Assembly: GCF_010367455.1 (NCBI RefSeq)
Contig: NZ_WRPR01000126.1
Location: 1-64,000 of the forward strand
Reading direction: 5' to 3'
DNA: 64,000 bases
Source of the DNA: Candidatus Laterigemmans baculatus
Lineage (GTDB): Bacteria; Planctomycetota; Planctomycetia; Pirellulales; Pirellulaceae
The notes below the pieces were generated by a model, which did not search any database, was not told the DNA's origin, and saw nothing but the letters and a program-made list of their open reading frames with translations. How positions within the stretch are numbered: position 1 is the stretch's first letter; every line of letters starts with the position of its first letter. Shown here in pieces: positions 7,096-14,741 of this stretch. A program made the position numbers and the translations under genes.

Positions 7096-8586
7096 ATGAC
7101 GCTGACTCAACGGCTCGACGAACTCGTCCGGGCCTGCTTCACCGGGATCTGGATTCAGTCCCACGAACATCAGGATGCGATTGCCGAGATCGGTGCTCTC
7201 TGCCAGCGCGAAGCGTGGCGGATGGTCCTTTGGGATGTCGACCAGGGGCTGAGCGGGCAGGAGGGCCAGGCGGACGCGTCCGATCCGCTCTCCGCGGTCC
7301 GGGCACTCGGTGCTCTGGCGGGCTCCGAAGAGGCTGGTACGACGCTGCTGGTGCTCCAGAACTACCACCGCTTCCTCGGCTCTGCGGAAATCGTGCAGGC
7401 GGTCAGCCGGGCCGTGATCGACGGCAAGCTGCACCGCACGTTCGTGGTGGTCCTTTCGCCGGTGGTCCAATTGCCGGTGGAGCTTGAGAAGCTGTTCGTG
7501 GTCATCGATCACGAACCGCCGACCCGGGAGCAGCTCGACTCGCTGGCCCGCAGCATCGCCACCGAAGAGGGCGAGCTGCCGCAGGAGAGCGAGATGGACC
7601 GCGTGCTGGATGCGGCGGTGGGGCTGACCCGCTACGAAGCCGAAGCCGCCTTCTCGCTGTCGCTGGTGCGTCACGGGTGCGTGCGGCCCGACACGATCTG
7701 GGAACTCAAGACCCAGACGCTCAAGAAGTCGGGGCTGCTCTCGCTGTACCGCGGCCAAGAAGACTTTAGCCACCTCGGCGGGCTGTCGGCGCTCAAGGCG
7801 TTCACGCGTCGGGCGCTACTGCGGAGTCCCCGCGTCGCCCCGTCGGCCAAGGCCCGCGGCGTGCTGCTCTTGTCGCCGCCAGGCTGCGGAAAGAGCCAGT
7901 TCTGCAAGACGCTCGGCAAAGAGGTCGGTCGCCCGGTGCTGATCCTGGATGTCGGCAGCTTGATGGGGAGCCTCGTCGGCCAATCCGAAGAGCGGACGCG
8001 TCACGCGCTCCGCACGATCGATGCGATGGCACCTTGCGTGGCCATGCTGGACGAGGTCGACAAAGCGTTCGCTGGAGTCGGCGGCTCGGGGCAGAACGAC
8101 AGCGGCGTCTCGGCCCGGATGTTCGGAACGTTCCTGTCGTGGCTTAACGATCACGAGTCGGATGTGTTCGTGGTCTGCACGGCGAACGACGTCACGAAGC
8201 TCCCGCCGGAGTTCTCGCGGAGTGAGAGGTTTGACGGAGTGTTCTTTCTGGACTTGCCCCAGCGGGAACAGAAGGACGCGATCTGGGAGATGTACATCGC
8301 GCACTTCGGAGTCGATGCCGACCAGCAGCGTCCGCGGGACGACGACTGGACCGGGGCGGAGATCCGCTCCTGCTGCCGGCTGGCGGCGCTCCTGGATCTG
8401 CCGCTGGTCGAGGCCGCGAAGAACGTCGTGCCGGTGGCGGTGACTTCGGCTGAATCGGTCACGCGGCTGCGGCAGTGGGCCAGTGGCCGCTGCTTGGATG
8501 CGGACTTCGGGGGCATCTACTCGGCGACGAAACCGGCAGGCAAACAGCGCCGCCGGGTTACTCGCGGCGAGCCGTCGGAGAACTAA
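7096..8586 (+). CDS. Ycf46-like AAA ATPase, 496 aa
   Basis: This is an AAA+ ATPase of the Ycf46 type. The N-terminal half (1-200) is the degenerate NTPase-like region of that family. The C-terminal half is a true AAA domain: Walker A SPPGCGKSQ (about 260), Walker B CVAMLDEVDKAF (about 319), sensor 1 VVCTAND (about 358) and an arginine-finger-like RSERFDG (about 375). ATG 7096 follows GGAGATTCTCT; a longer frame upstream overlaps the DUF2997 gene and looks spurious. It sits in the same cluster as DUF1257 and DUF2997. I infer that the three form one remodelling unit. The role is unknown. Confidence 0.85.
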   Translation: MTLTQRLDELVRACFTGIWIQSHEHQDAIAEIGALCQREAWRMVLWDVDQGLSGQEGQADASDPLSAVRALGALAGSEEAGTTLLVLQNYHRFLGSAEIVQAVSRAVIDGKLHRTFVVVLSPVVQLPVELEKLFVVIDHEPPTREQLDSLARSIATEEGELPQESEMDRVLDAAVGLTRYEAEAAFSLSLVRHGCVRPDTIWELKTQTLKKSGLLSLYRGQEDFSHLGGLSALKAFTRRALLRSPRVAPSAKARGVLLLSPPGCGKSQFCKTLGKEVGRPVLILDVGSLMGSLVGQSEERTRHALRTIDAMAPCVAMLDEVDKAFAGVGGSGQNDSGVSARMFGTFLSWLNDHESDVFVVCTANDVTKLPPEFSRSERFDGVFFLDLPQREQKDAIWEMYIAHFGVDADQQRPRDDDWTGAEIRSCCRLAALLDLPLVEAAKNVVPVAVTSAESVTRLRQWASGRCLDADFGGIYSATKPAGKQRRRVTRGEPSEN

Positions 8587-8665
8587 ACCAGCTGGGCGCC
8601 GTCTCCACCAGCTGAGCATCGTGCTCAGCACTCTTCCCCTACCACTTTCTCAAGGGAGCAATCAC

Positions 8666-8959
8666 TTGGAACCCACCCTCGTATTTCTGCTGGCCCTGGC
8701 CACCGCCGGAGCGATGTTTTTGGCGCTCCGCGAACGGCATCGGCGCCGTGGGCTGTTGGTCCTGCTTACTCGTGTCGCACAGATGAGATGCCATGAAAGC
8801 ACCAAACCCGATCCCTCTGATCCTGCTCATTTTCTTGCTGGTGTTCGGGTGCCGAAACCGCAGCGACCTTTCCAGTCGTCAGATCGAGCGGCTCGCGGAC
8901 ATGCAGGCCGACGTGGCTTCGGGAAGTCGACATCTGGTCGAGCACGACGCGTCAGCTAG
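8666..8959 (+). CDS. Possible small membrane protein overlapping the lipoprotein gene
   Basis: A frame from TTG 8666, preceded by AAGGGAG, begins with one clear membrane segment (LVFLLALATAGAMFLAL) followed by Arg-rich residues. It overlaps the next gene by 167 bp, and the overlapping part has no protein character. Either only the first 40 or so codons are meaningful or a frameshift has lengthened a short gene. Confidence 0.3.
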   Translation: MEPTLVFLLALATAGAMFLALRERHRRRGLLVLLTRVAQMRCHESTKPDPSDPAHFLAGVRVPKPQRPFQSSDRAARGHAGRRGFGKSTSGRARRVS

Positions 8960-9299
8960 AGCCGACTGGGCGGCGCTGCAGCTCAAGCTGGAGGACGCTC
9001 GCGGGGAGCTCGATCGGCGGCGCGATCAGCTGCACGCCGACCAGCAAGCGTTCGTCCGCAGCCAGGCTGTCGCTCCAGTCGTCGCGGAAGCCATTCTGCG
9101 GATAGGCACGACGCTCGTCTGTCTTTCGCCGCTGGCCGTGTTCGCGTGGTTCGTGCTGCGGACGCGAGAGACGCCCGAGGACCGACAGCTCTCGGAGGTG
9201 CTGATCGAAGACTGGCTGGACCGGCAACCACCAGCACCAAAGCCGAAGCTGCTCGGTACAACCATCAAGAGGCTGCCGGGTCTCAAGCTCCGCAACTGA
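8793..9299 (+). CDS. Putative lipoprotein with a second membrane segment, 168 aa
   Basis: The N terminus MKAPNPIPLILLIFLLVFGC is a lipoprotein signal with a lipobox-like VFGC. A coiled coil follows (about 35-85; repeats such as KLEDARGELDRRRDQLHADQ), then a transmembrane segment (about 105-125, TTLVCLSPLAVFAWFVL), a short acidic helix and a Pro/Lys-rich tail. It lies in the run of small envelope genes of this element. Family not recognised. Confidence 0.6.
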   Translation: MKAPNPIPLILLIFLLVFGCRNRSDLSSRQIERLADMQADVASGSRHLVEHDASARADWAALQLKLEDARGELDRRRDQLHADQQAFVRSQAVAPVVAEAILRIGTTLVCLSPLAVFAWFVLRTRETPEDRQLSEVLIEDWLDRQPPAPKPKLLGTTIKRLPGLKLRN

Positions 9300-9360
9300 A
9301 CTCCGTCTCTTCGGCGTTCAGCCCCAGGCCCCAATGTTTCTCAATCGATGGAGGTGTTTT

Positions 9361-9576
9361 ATGGCTGTGACTGTACGGCCTTCGCTGGGGTCGCTCATGC
9401 GCGAGGTAGGAGTCCGGCTCGCGCTCGTCACGCTTCGGTTACTGATTCGCGACCCTACGTTCCGGCACGGAGTGCAGCTCCTCGGCCGCAGCATCGCAAA
9501 GCGCCGCGCGAGAGCGGCGGCGGCCAGGCTCGTCTGTCCGACGCCCGGGAAGTGCCGGCGCCGGGCCAATGGGTAA
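9361..9576 (+). CDS. Small basic protein, 71 aa
   Basis: ATG 9361 follows GGAGGTGTTTT (a good ribosome binding site). The product (MAVTVRPSLGSLMREVGVRL...) is Arg-rich with one amphipathic helix and no cysteine motif beyond two isolated cysteines. A longer frame from 9334 is possible but lacks a binding site. Unknown function. Confidence 0.5.
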   Translation: MAVTVRPSLGSLMREVGVRLALVTLRLLIRDPTFRHGVQLLGRSIAKRRARAAAARLVCPTPGKCRRRANG

Positions 9577-9648
9577 CCCGCCCCCAGTCCTGACTGCGAT
9601 CCCGGTGCTCCGCTGTGGTCCGCAGTCCCCATAGCAGGAGACTTTTCC

Positions 9649-9945
9649 ATGCTGTCCGAAGTACAGCTAGCGACGGTGCGGGCAGCTCTCCAGTTCTGGC
9701 GGGAGGAGATGTGCCCGGCTGGTGATGAAGCAGCGGACCGCTACTTCGATGAAACGATCGAGAACCATCTGTCAGCACGCCAGGTGCAAAACCTTGAATT
9801 GCGGTTCGAGCATGCGGCGGTGCGGTACATCCCGTACAACCGCAGCACGGAACGGATTGCTGCTCCGCATTTGTTCAGCGATCGACGCCTTGCTCAGCGC
9901 CTGACATGGGACGGATTCGCCGTCGGCACCGTGCTGCTCGGATGA
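9649..9945 (+). CDS. Hypothetical protein, 98 aa
   Basis: A clear AGGAGA binding site precedes ATG 9649. The protein begins MLSEVQLATVRAALQFWREE and is mostly helical, with no membrane segment. The stop overlaps the next ATG (ATGA at 9942), so the two genes are translationally coupled. Unknown family; I have the impression of similar small proteins in planctomycete accessory regions. Confidence 0.65.
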   Translation: MLSEVQLATVRAALQFWREEMCPAGDEAADRYFDETIENHLSARQVQNLELRFEHAAVRYIPYNRSTERIAAPHLFSDRRLAQRLTWDGFAVGTVLLG

Positions 9946-10145
9946 GTGGCTGCATGGTTTTGATGACAGGCGAAGATGCTAACCGCGTGAGGTTGCTCCA
10001 TACTTCTTTGCGTGGATCCAACAACGCACTCGTGTGGGCCTGCCTTTGTATGATTGTCGGATTCTTGGTGGTGTCGGCTGCCAGTGCAGTTAGCAACTGC
10101 CGAACGTTAAAATCCTACAGCCCAATGAAACCTCAAACACCTTAG
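9942..10145 (+). CDS. Small single-pass membrane protein, 67 aa
   Basis: It starts at ATG 9942 inside the stop of the previous gene. There is one hydrophobic segment (LVWACLCMIVGFLVVSAASA, about residues 31-50), preceded by a positively charged stretch and followed by a short tail, which suggests an inner-membrane protein. No recognised domain. Confidence 0.55.
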   Translation: MSGCMVLMTGEDANRVRLLHTSLRGSNNALVWACLCMIVGFLVVSAASAVSNCRTLKSYSPMKPQTP

Positions 10146-10160
10146 CGAGAGAGCCATGCA

Positions 10161-10397
10161 ATGAGCGAAAAGAAACTAGGGGATGACCCGGCCGATTCCA
10201 GTGAGACTCACAAGCTCCACCCAGACATCTTGAGTGGCGCACGCCTCCTAACCAAATTCTGGTACTACTACCTCGGTTTCAGCGTCCTGATGGTCGTGTC
10301 GGGAAATTGGCAGGTAAGCATGCTCCCATGGTCATTGCTATTTGGCGCAGCCCCCAGCTGCCTCGGGTACGTGCTGCTTGAGTGGGACAAGTCGTAA
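10161..10397 (+). CDS. Small two-pass membrane protein, 78 aa
   Basis: The first 30 residues are charged and soluble. Two hydrophobic segments follow (WYYYLGFSVLMVVSG and MLPWSLLFGAAPSCLGYVLL), giving a hairpin with both ends on the cytoplasmic side. It lies 15 bp after the previous gene, with AGAGAG near the start. Unknown function. Confidence 0.6.
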   Translation: MSEKKLGDDPADSSETHKLHPDILSGARLLTKFWYYYLGFSVLMVVSGNWQVSMLPWSLLFGAAPSCLGYVLLEWDKS

Positions 10398-10456
10398 CCG
10401 ACGCAGAAGGCCCCGGCTAGCGGCCGCGGACATTCGTCCATAGTTGAACTTCATCG

Positions 10457-10496
10457 CCGCCCGCTCGGACCTGTTCCGGCCGGGCGGTTATTCGTT
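10457..10496 (+). terminator. Probable rho-independent terminator
   Basis: CCGCCCG (10457-10463) pairs with CGGGCGG (10481-10487), with partial pairing of GGAC/GTTCC-type bases inside, followed by TTATTCGTTTT. It separates the small membrane genes from the 10521 gene. Confidence 0.5.
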
Positions 10497-10520
10497 TTCT
10501 AACGCCATCTGGATTTCGAT

Positions 10521-11489
10521 ATGAGCACTCTCTTAGATGAACCCCAAACCGAATCCCGACCCCAAAGCACTGCCCAGTCCCACTCCACCGCCAGCGAACA
10601 ACTGAAGTCCGAGACCACCGCCGTTCGGCTGCACATCCGCTGGCCTGGTGTCCGCAAGACTCTCAGCCAGCACCAGCGGCAGGTTGCGGCGGATGCCTTC
10701 GAAGCGGACACCAAAAGTGTCTCCGCCGCGAAGAAGCTGCTCGACACGTCCCATCCGGCGTTCAAAGCCGTCACGGCGGTCCGCAGCCAAGCGGTCGCCT
10801 ACTGGCGCGGTAGCACGCTGCCGTACATCGAACCGGGCGTGCGGCTGCTGCGCCGCCAGGACGTTCCGGCGTTCGACGTCCACATGGCGAGCGTTCGCAT
10901 CGAGCTACAGGAGGCCGTGGCGGAGCTCGACCGCTGCTACGGCGAGCTGGTCGACCAGGCCCGTGAGCGGCTCGATGATCTGTTCGATGCCTCGGATTAC
11001 CCGCCGAGCCTCAGCGAGCTGTTTGCGATCGAGTGGGATTACCCAAGCGTCGAGCCGCCCGAGTACCTCCGCTCGGTCAGTCCGCAGCTTTACGAGGCGG
11101 AATGCCAGCGGGTCCGCAGCCGCTTCGAGGAAGCGGTCCAGATGGCCGAGCAGGCCTTTGCCGATGAGCTGTCGCAGCTCGTAACGCACCTGGCCGACCG
11201 GCTCACCGGTGAAGTCGACGGTAAACCGAAAGTGTTCCGCGACTCGGCAGTCACGAACCTGAACGAGTTCTTCGACCGCTTCCAGCGGCTGAACGTTCGC
11301 TCCAATGACCAGCTCGATCAGCTCGTCGAGCAGGCCCGGTCAATCATCCGAGGCGTTGGGCCCCAGGATCTGCGAGACCGGGACCGGCTGCGGCAGCAGG
11401 TCGCTCAGGAGCTGACGCGGGTTGAAGCGTCGCTCGAAGGCTGGATGACCGACCGGCCGCGGCGCAACATCCTCCGCCGGCCTCGCTAG
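10521..11489 (+). CDS. DUF3150-like protein, 322 aa
   Basis: The middle part resembles DUF3150 proteins of phages and conjugative elements. It has long helices carrying RELDTALxP-type spacing and the segment LVDQARERLDDLFDASDYPP followed by an aromatic WDY motif. The first 40 residues are Ser/Thr/Gln-rich and probably disordered. The C-terminal third is a helical region ending in Arg-rich residues. No enzymatic motif is seen. It starts at ATG 10521 and ends 9 bp before the next ATG. The link to DUF3150 is my reading of the pattern and is moderate. Confidence 0.6.
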   Translation: MSTLLDEPQTESRPQSTAQSHSTASEQLKSETTAVRLHIRWPGVRKTLSQHQRQVAADAFEADTKSVSAAKKLLDTSHPAFKAVTAVRSQAVAYWRGSTLPYIEPGVRLLRRQDVPAFDVHMASVRIELQEAVAELDRCYGELVDQARERLDDLFDASDYPPSLSELFAIEWDYPSVEPPEYLRSVSPQLYEAECQRVRSRFEEAVQMAEQAFADELSQLVTHLADRLTGEVDGKPKVFRDSAVTNLNEFFDRFQRLNVRSNDQLDQLVEQARSIIRGVGPQDLRDRDRLRQQVAQELTRVEASLEGWMTDRPRRNILRRPR

Positions 11490-11498
11490 GGAGTGCAA

Positions 11499-11759
11499 AT
11501 GCAACTCGTCATCACCCCCAGCGGCTCGGTCCGCTGCATCTACTCCGAACAGCTCGATCTTCACCAGTTCGGTCGGCTGGCGATCGAGCGTGGTTCACAT
11601 GTCGAGCCAACTGGCGACGGCCGATGGACGGCCGACCTGTCGCCCGTGAACGGCCCGGTGCTGGGGCCGTTCGCCTGCCGCAGCGAGGCGTTGGACGCCG
11701 AGGTCCGCTGGCTCGAAGAGCACTGGCTCACGCCCAGCACCCTATCAGCTGCCCGATAA
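11499..11759 (+). CDS. Small conserved protein, 86 aa
   Basis: ATG 11499 (MQLVITPSGSVRCIYSEQLD) is preferred over an in-frame GTG six bases upstream, with TAGGGAG as binding site. The middle contains HVEPTGDGRWTADLSPVNGP, a pattern I remember from short proteins in planctomycete mobile regions. The gene follows the DUF3150-like gene after 9 bp and is followed directly by a strong terminator, so it closes a transcription unit. Confidence 0.7.
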   Translation: MQLVITPSGSVRCIYSEQLDLHQFGRLAIERGSHVEPTGDGRWTADLSPVNGPVLGPFACRSEALDAEVRWLEEHWLTPSTLSAAR

Positions 11760-11788
11760 CAGCCCGCTTCGCCGCGGGCTGTTTTTGT
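11759..11788 (+). terminator. Rho-independent terminator
   Basis: ACAGCCCGC (11759-11767) and GCGGGCTGT (11774-11782) form a perfect 9-bp stem with a 6-base loop, followed by TTTTGTTT. It begins at the stop codon of the preceding gene. Confidence 0.9.
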
Positions 11789-11890
11789 TTCTGACGTGCC
11801 CCGATTCGTGGGGCGGTGTGTTTTCTCATGCCGCCCCGCGATGGGGGCGGCGCTAATTCTCCCATCTCTTTTTCTGAAGGATTTAGCGCT

Positions 11891-12103
11891 ATGACTCAGA
11901 GCGAACTCAATCACGCGATTGCTCACGCCACGGGCGACTCGCTGTCGGAGATCAGCCGCCTTGGCTTCCAGACTGGGATGCTCGAAGTGGAGGACTTTGA
12001 TGACGAAAGCCACCACGAACCCAGCACGGTCGACTGGGACGAACTGGAGCTGTACCGCAACCTGGCGTTATTCGAACAGCGAGAGCCGTCAATCGCCGTC
12101 TGA
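11891..12103 (+). CDS. Small acidic protein, 70 aa
   Basis: It starts at ATG 11891 after TGAAGGATTT. The protein (MTQSELNHAIAHATGDSLSE...) has a predicted N-terminal helix and a strongly acidic middle (MLEVEDFDDESHHEP), ending in a short helix with Trp and Tyr. It is flanked by terminators on both sides, so it appears to be a single-gene unit. I believe similar short proteins occur in planctomycete accessory DNA. Function unknown. Confidence 0.65.
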   Translation: MTQSELNHAIAHATGDSLSEISRLGFQTGMLEVEDFDDESHHEPSTVDWDELELYRNLALFEQREPSIAV

Positions 12104-12127
12104 TTATTTCAGTCGCTGCTTCTCTCT

Positions 12128-12180
12128 CAGCCCCGCCTCACCGGACCGCACGTCTTCAGTGAGGCGGGGCTGAGTCTTTT
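12128..12180 (+). terminator. Rho-independent terminator
   Basis: CAGCCCCGCCTCAC (12128-12141) pairs with GTGAGGCGGGGCTG (12159-12172), giving a 14-bp stem followed by AGTCTTTT. Confidence 0.9.
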
Positions 12181-12244
12181 GTTGCTCACCAGGTTCGCCG
12201 CTCGTTTTCCGCCGAGCGGCGGTACCCCAACCAGGAGAGACTCA

Positions 12245-13633
12245 TTGATCACCATCCCCCGCTCACTCGCCCGCCGGCTGCGCATTGTTTTCAGCCGTAC
12301 CCTCGGCATTTCACCCCGCAGCCACGCGCCCTCCGTTCAGTTCCGTGCCGGCGACGGAGGAGTCACGCTCTTCATCGTCGGCCGCGACGCGGCCGTCGCC
12401 TACCAACATTCCACTGCATCCAGTTCCGAGTCGCTCGCTGTTCCCTTCGAACTGCTCAAGCGGTGCGAGGGAACGAAACACGAACCGGTCTCGCTCGAAC
12501 GCGAAGGTGATGAGATCGTAGCCCGCTGGACCGACGCCGGCATCCCGCAGATCGCCCGGTTTCAGATCACGGACAGCGATGAGCCACTGCCGCTTCCCGA
12601 TACCATGCTGGCGAACGATGCCGATGCTCTGCTCTCGGCACTGAAGGAAGCCGTCGAGACGACCGACAGCGAATCGACGCGGTACGTGCTGAACTGCATC
12701 CGGCTGCGTGGCAGCGATGGTCCAATCGCCGGCACTGACGGTCGGCAGCTCTTCGTCCAGGACGGGTTTCACTTCCCCTGGGAAGACGAACGACTCGTCC
12801 CCGCCTGCCGCGTCTTTGGCTGTCCCGACCTCGAGACCGGCGGAACGCTTGAGATCGGCAGCACGGATGACTGGGTCGTCCTGCGCCGCGGTCCCTGGAC
12901 GATTCACCTGCGGATCGAGAAGGCGGGACGGTACCCCCGCATCGACGACTGCATTCCCCAGCCGAGCCGAACCCAGTCGACGCTGCGGCTGTCCGCCGGC
13001 GACGCATCTTTCATGAGGCGAGCTCTGCGGCGGATTCCATCGGGCGACGAACTCAACTCGCCCGTCACCGTGGAACTCAACGGCTCGGTCGCCATTCGCG
13101 CGAAGAGTAGCGAGCAGCCGGCACCGACCGAAGTGGTGCTCACCGGTTCGCGGCGTGAAGGTGAAGCCCTCCGCTTCAACACCAACCGCGACTTTCTTGC
13201 GCGAGCCGTGCGAATGGGATTTCGCGACGTCGAGTTCGCTGGAGCGGAGTCGCCTGCCTGCTGCCGAGACGGACAGCGAGTGTATGTCTGGAGTCTGCTC
13301 AGCAAAGAGGGAGCAATCCTCGGTGATCCGGATGCCGTGCGGATCGAATCACCGGCCGAGAGCGGGCGGGCGCTCTCGCCCAGTCGCCAGCGAAGCAGCC
13401 GCAGATTCTCGGCCGTGACTCCCGCCGTCACCAGTCGTGCGGCGGCGGAGCACGAATCGGCGAACCTGACGCGTGTGACGGAGCACGTCGAGGCACTCGA
13501 GGAGTCCCTGCGTGAGCTGCTCCGCAGAACCACCTCGCTAGCCGAGAGCCTCAAACGCCGCTGCCCGCCGACAAGCAACCTGCCTTCCGCTGTCGGATCG
13601 ACCGAACAACTCCAGGATCAAGCCGCCGCCTGA
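12245..13633 (+). CDS. Possible DnaN-fold (sliding-clamp-like) protein, 462 aa
   Basis: The start is TTG 12245 (MITIPRSLARRLRI) after AGGAGAGACTCA; no ATG fits. The middle carries a segment like the second domain of the DNA polymerase III beta clamp: TRYVLNCIRLRG, an IAGTDGRQLF turn (compare the clamp's ATDGHRLA) and strand-rich repeats afterwards with an RFNTNRDFL-like third domain. The first 100 residues are strand-rich and would be domain one. The C-terminal 90 residues are Ser/Arg-rich with a coiled coil (VEALEESLRELLRRT) not found in clamps. If correct, it would be an element-encoded processivity or DNA-sensing factor. The similarity is structural in style and needs testing. Confidence 0.5.
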   Translation: MITIPRSLARRLRIVFSRTLGISPRSHAPSVQFRAGDGGVTLFIVGRDAAVAYQHSTASSSESLAVPFELLKRCEGTKHEPVSLEREGDEIVARWTDAGIPQIARFQITDSDEPLPLPDTMLANDADALLSALKEAVETTDSESTRYVLNCIRLRGSDGPIAGTDGRQLFVQDGFHFPWEDERLVPACRVFGCPDLETGGTLEIGSTDDWVVLRRGPWTIHLRIEKAGRYPRIDDCIPQPSRTQSTLRLSAGDASFMRRALRRIPSGDELNSPVTVELNGSVAIRAKSSEQPAPTEVVLTGSRREGEALRFNTNRDFLARAVRMGFRDVEFAGAESPACCRDGQRVYVWSLLSKEGAILGDPDAVRIESPAESGRALSPSRQRSSRRFSAVTPAVTSRAAAEHESANLTRVTEHVEALEESLRELLRRTTSLAESLKRRCPPTSNLPSAVGSTEQLQDQAAA

Positions 13634-13681
13634 GCGTGGCTTGTCCTATCCACCGCCCACAAACCGCAAGGAGAGACCGAA

Positions 13682-14152
13682 ATGTCGATGAAATTGAACG
13701 TCGGGCTCAGCCGCAAGATCGGCGAGTCGAACTACGGCTCACGTGGGGCGAGCTGCCATGTGGAAGTTGAGCTGGATTTCGCGACCCTGTCACACGATCC
13801 CGCACGCTTTCAGCAGCGAGTCCAGGAAGCCTTCGCCGCCTGCCGGCAAGCCGTAGAAGAGGAGCTGGCCCGCCCGTCGGCCGGCGACGCGAGCGATCCC
13901 CCACGCCCCAGCCAGGCTCTCCGGTCCGCACCAGCCAACCGCAACATCGGAAGCGATCGTTCCCCTCGGCCGGCAACCGCCGCCCAGGTGAAAGCGATCC
14001 GAGCGATCGCTCACCGAGCGGGAATTCAAATCGCCTCGGAGCTGACTACCCGCTACGGAGTCCGCACTCCCGAAGCCCTCGATCTCCGCCAAGCCAGCCA
14101 ACTGATCGACGCGCTCAAAGAACAGCTCGACGCCCAACCCGTCGCTGGCTGA
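13682..14152 (+). CDS. Conserved mobile-region protein, 156 aa
   Basis: Two parts are visible. Residues 1-65 form a strand-rich domain containing MKLNVGLSRKIGESNYGSRG and then a helix. After a disordered Pro/Ser linker comes a C-terminal helical domain (about 97-152: ATAAQVKAIRAIAHRAGIQI...). The layout recalls single-strand-binding-type proteins in mobile elements that carry a short C-terminal helical domain, but no family can be named. It has an AAGGAGAGACC binding site, lies 48 bp after the clamp-like gene and is the last gene before a pair of hairpins. Confidence 0.6.
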   Translation: MSMKLNVGLSRKIGESNYGSRGASCHVEVELDFATLSHDPARFQQRVQEAFAACRQAVEEELARPSAGDASDPPRPSQALRSAPANRNIGSDRSPRPATAAQVKAIRAIAHRAGIQIASELTTRYGVRTPEALDLRQASQLIDALKEQLDAQPVAG

Positions 14153-14183
14153 GCGGTCCAGCGCTCGACCACACAGAATCTCC

Positions 14184-14253
14184 GCATCGCCACCTGCTGT
14201 TCATTCGGCAGGTGGCGATGCGGAGGCTGAAAACACGCGGGCGTCAGCCTCCG
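14184..14253 (+). terminator. Two adjacent strong hairpins (terminator region)
   Basis: GCATCGCCACCTGC (14184-14197) pairs with GCAGGTGGCGATGC (14208-14221). Immediately after, CGGAGGCTGA (14221-14230) pairs with TCAGCCTCCG (14244-14253), followed by CATTTTCC. They end the transcription unit of the mobile-element genes. Confidence 0.75.
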
Positions 14254-14741
14254 CATTTTCCTTAGCCATCAGAGCAACTGTTGGTGGCTGGTCGCGACTT
14301 CGCCCGCACCTAAATCCCGGACAGCGTGAAGCAGCGGACATCGCCAGAGCAGCCCGAACACACGGAGTAGTGGCAGCTGTTGCGATGGGCAATCAAGCTA
14401 GGCAGCAGAAAAAGGACACCACTGGGGCCAAGGTGAGGTAAGCCGCAGGCCGCATTATCAGGGCATTTCCGTTTCTTCTGAACGGCGACGTGGCCGCCGA
14501 GACTGACACCAACCAGTGGCACATAAACATGGCGGACAGCGACCCCGCTCGCGGCTCCACGGTTGCTAGTTAGCCCGGCGTGCCCGCTTGGGTAGCAGAG
14601 TTGTTGTGGCCTCGGCGATATTCGCAACTCTTTTGGCCACTATCCCGCTCAAAGCAATCCGGTCTCGTCTTTTCTGTAGCAGGCTCGCAGGCACTGGTGC
14701 CGCTCCCTCAGTCCACCGTCGGCTTGTTCAAAGTCGCAGGT
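14254..14741. other. Gene-poor spacer
   Basis: I see no convincing gene in these 488 bases. Frames of 60-105 codons exist on both strands but overlap one another and lack binding sites. A GGTTCAATCCC sequence near 14738 looks like a tRNA T-arm, but no tRNA can be folded around it. The spacer marks the change from the mobile-element genes to the defence genes. Confidence 0.5.

Noticed and set aside
7816-8631. 271-codon minus-strand frame antisense to the AAA ATPase
   Set aside because: It is the shadow of a GC-rich gene with clear AAA motifs on the opposite strand.
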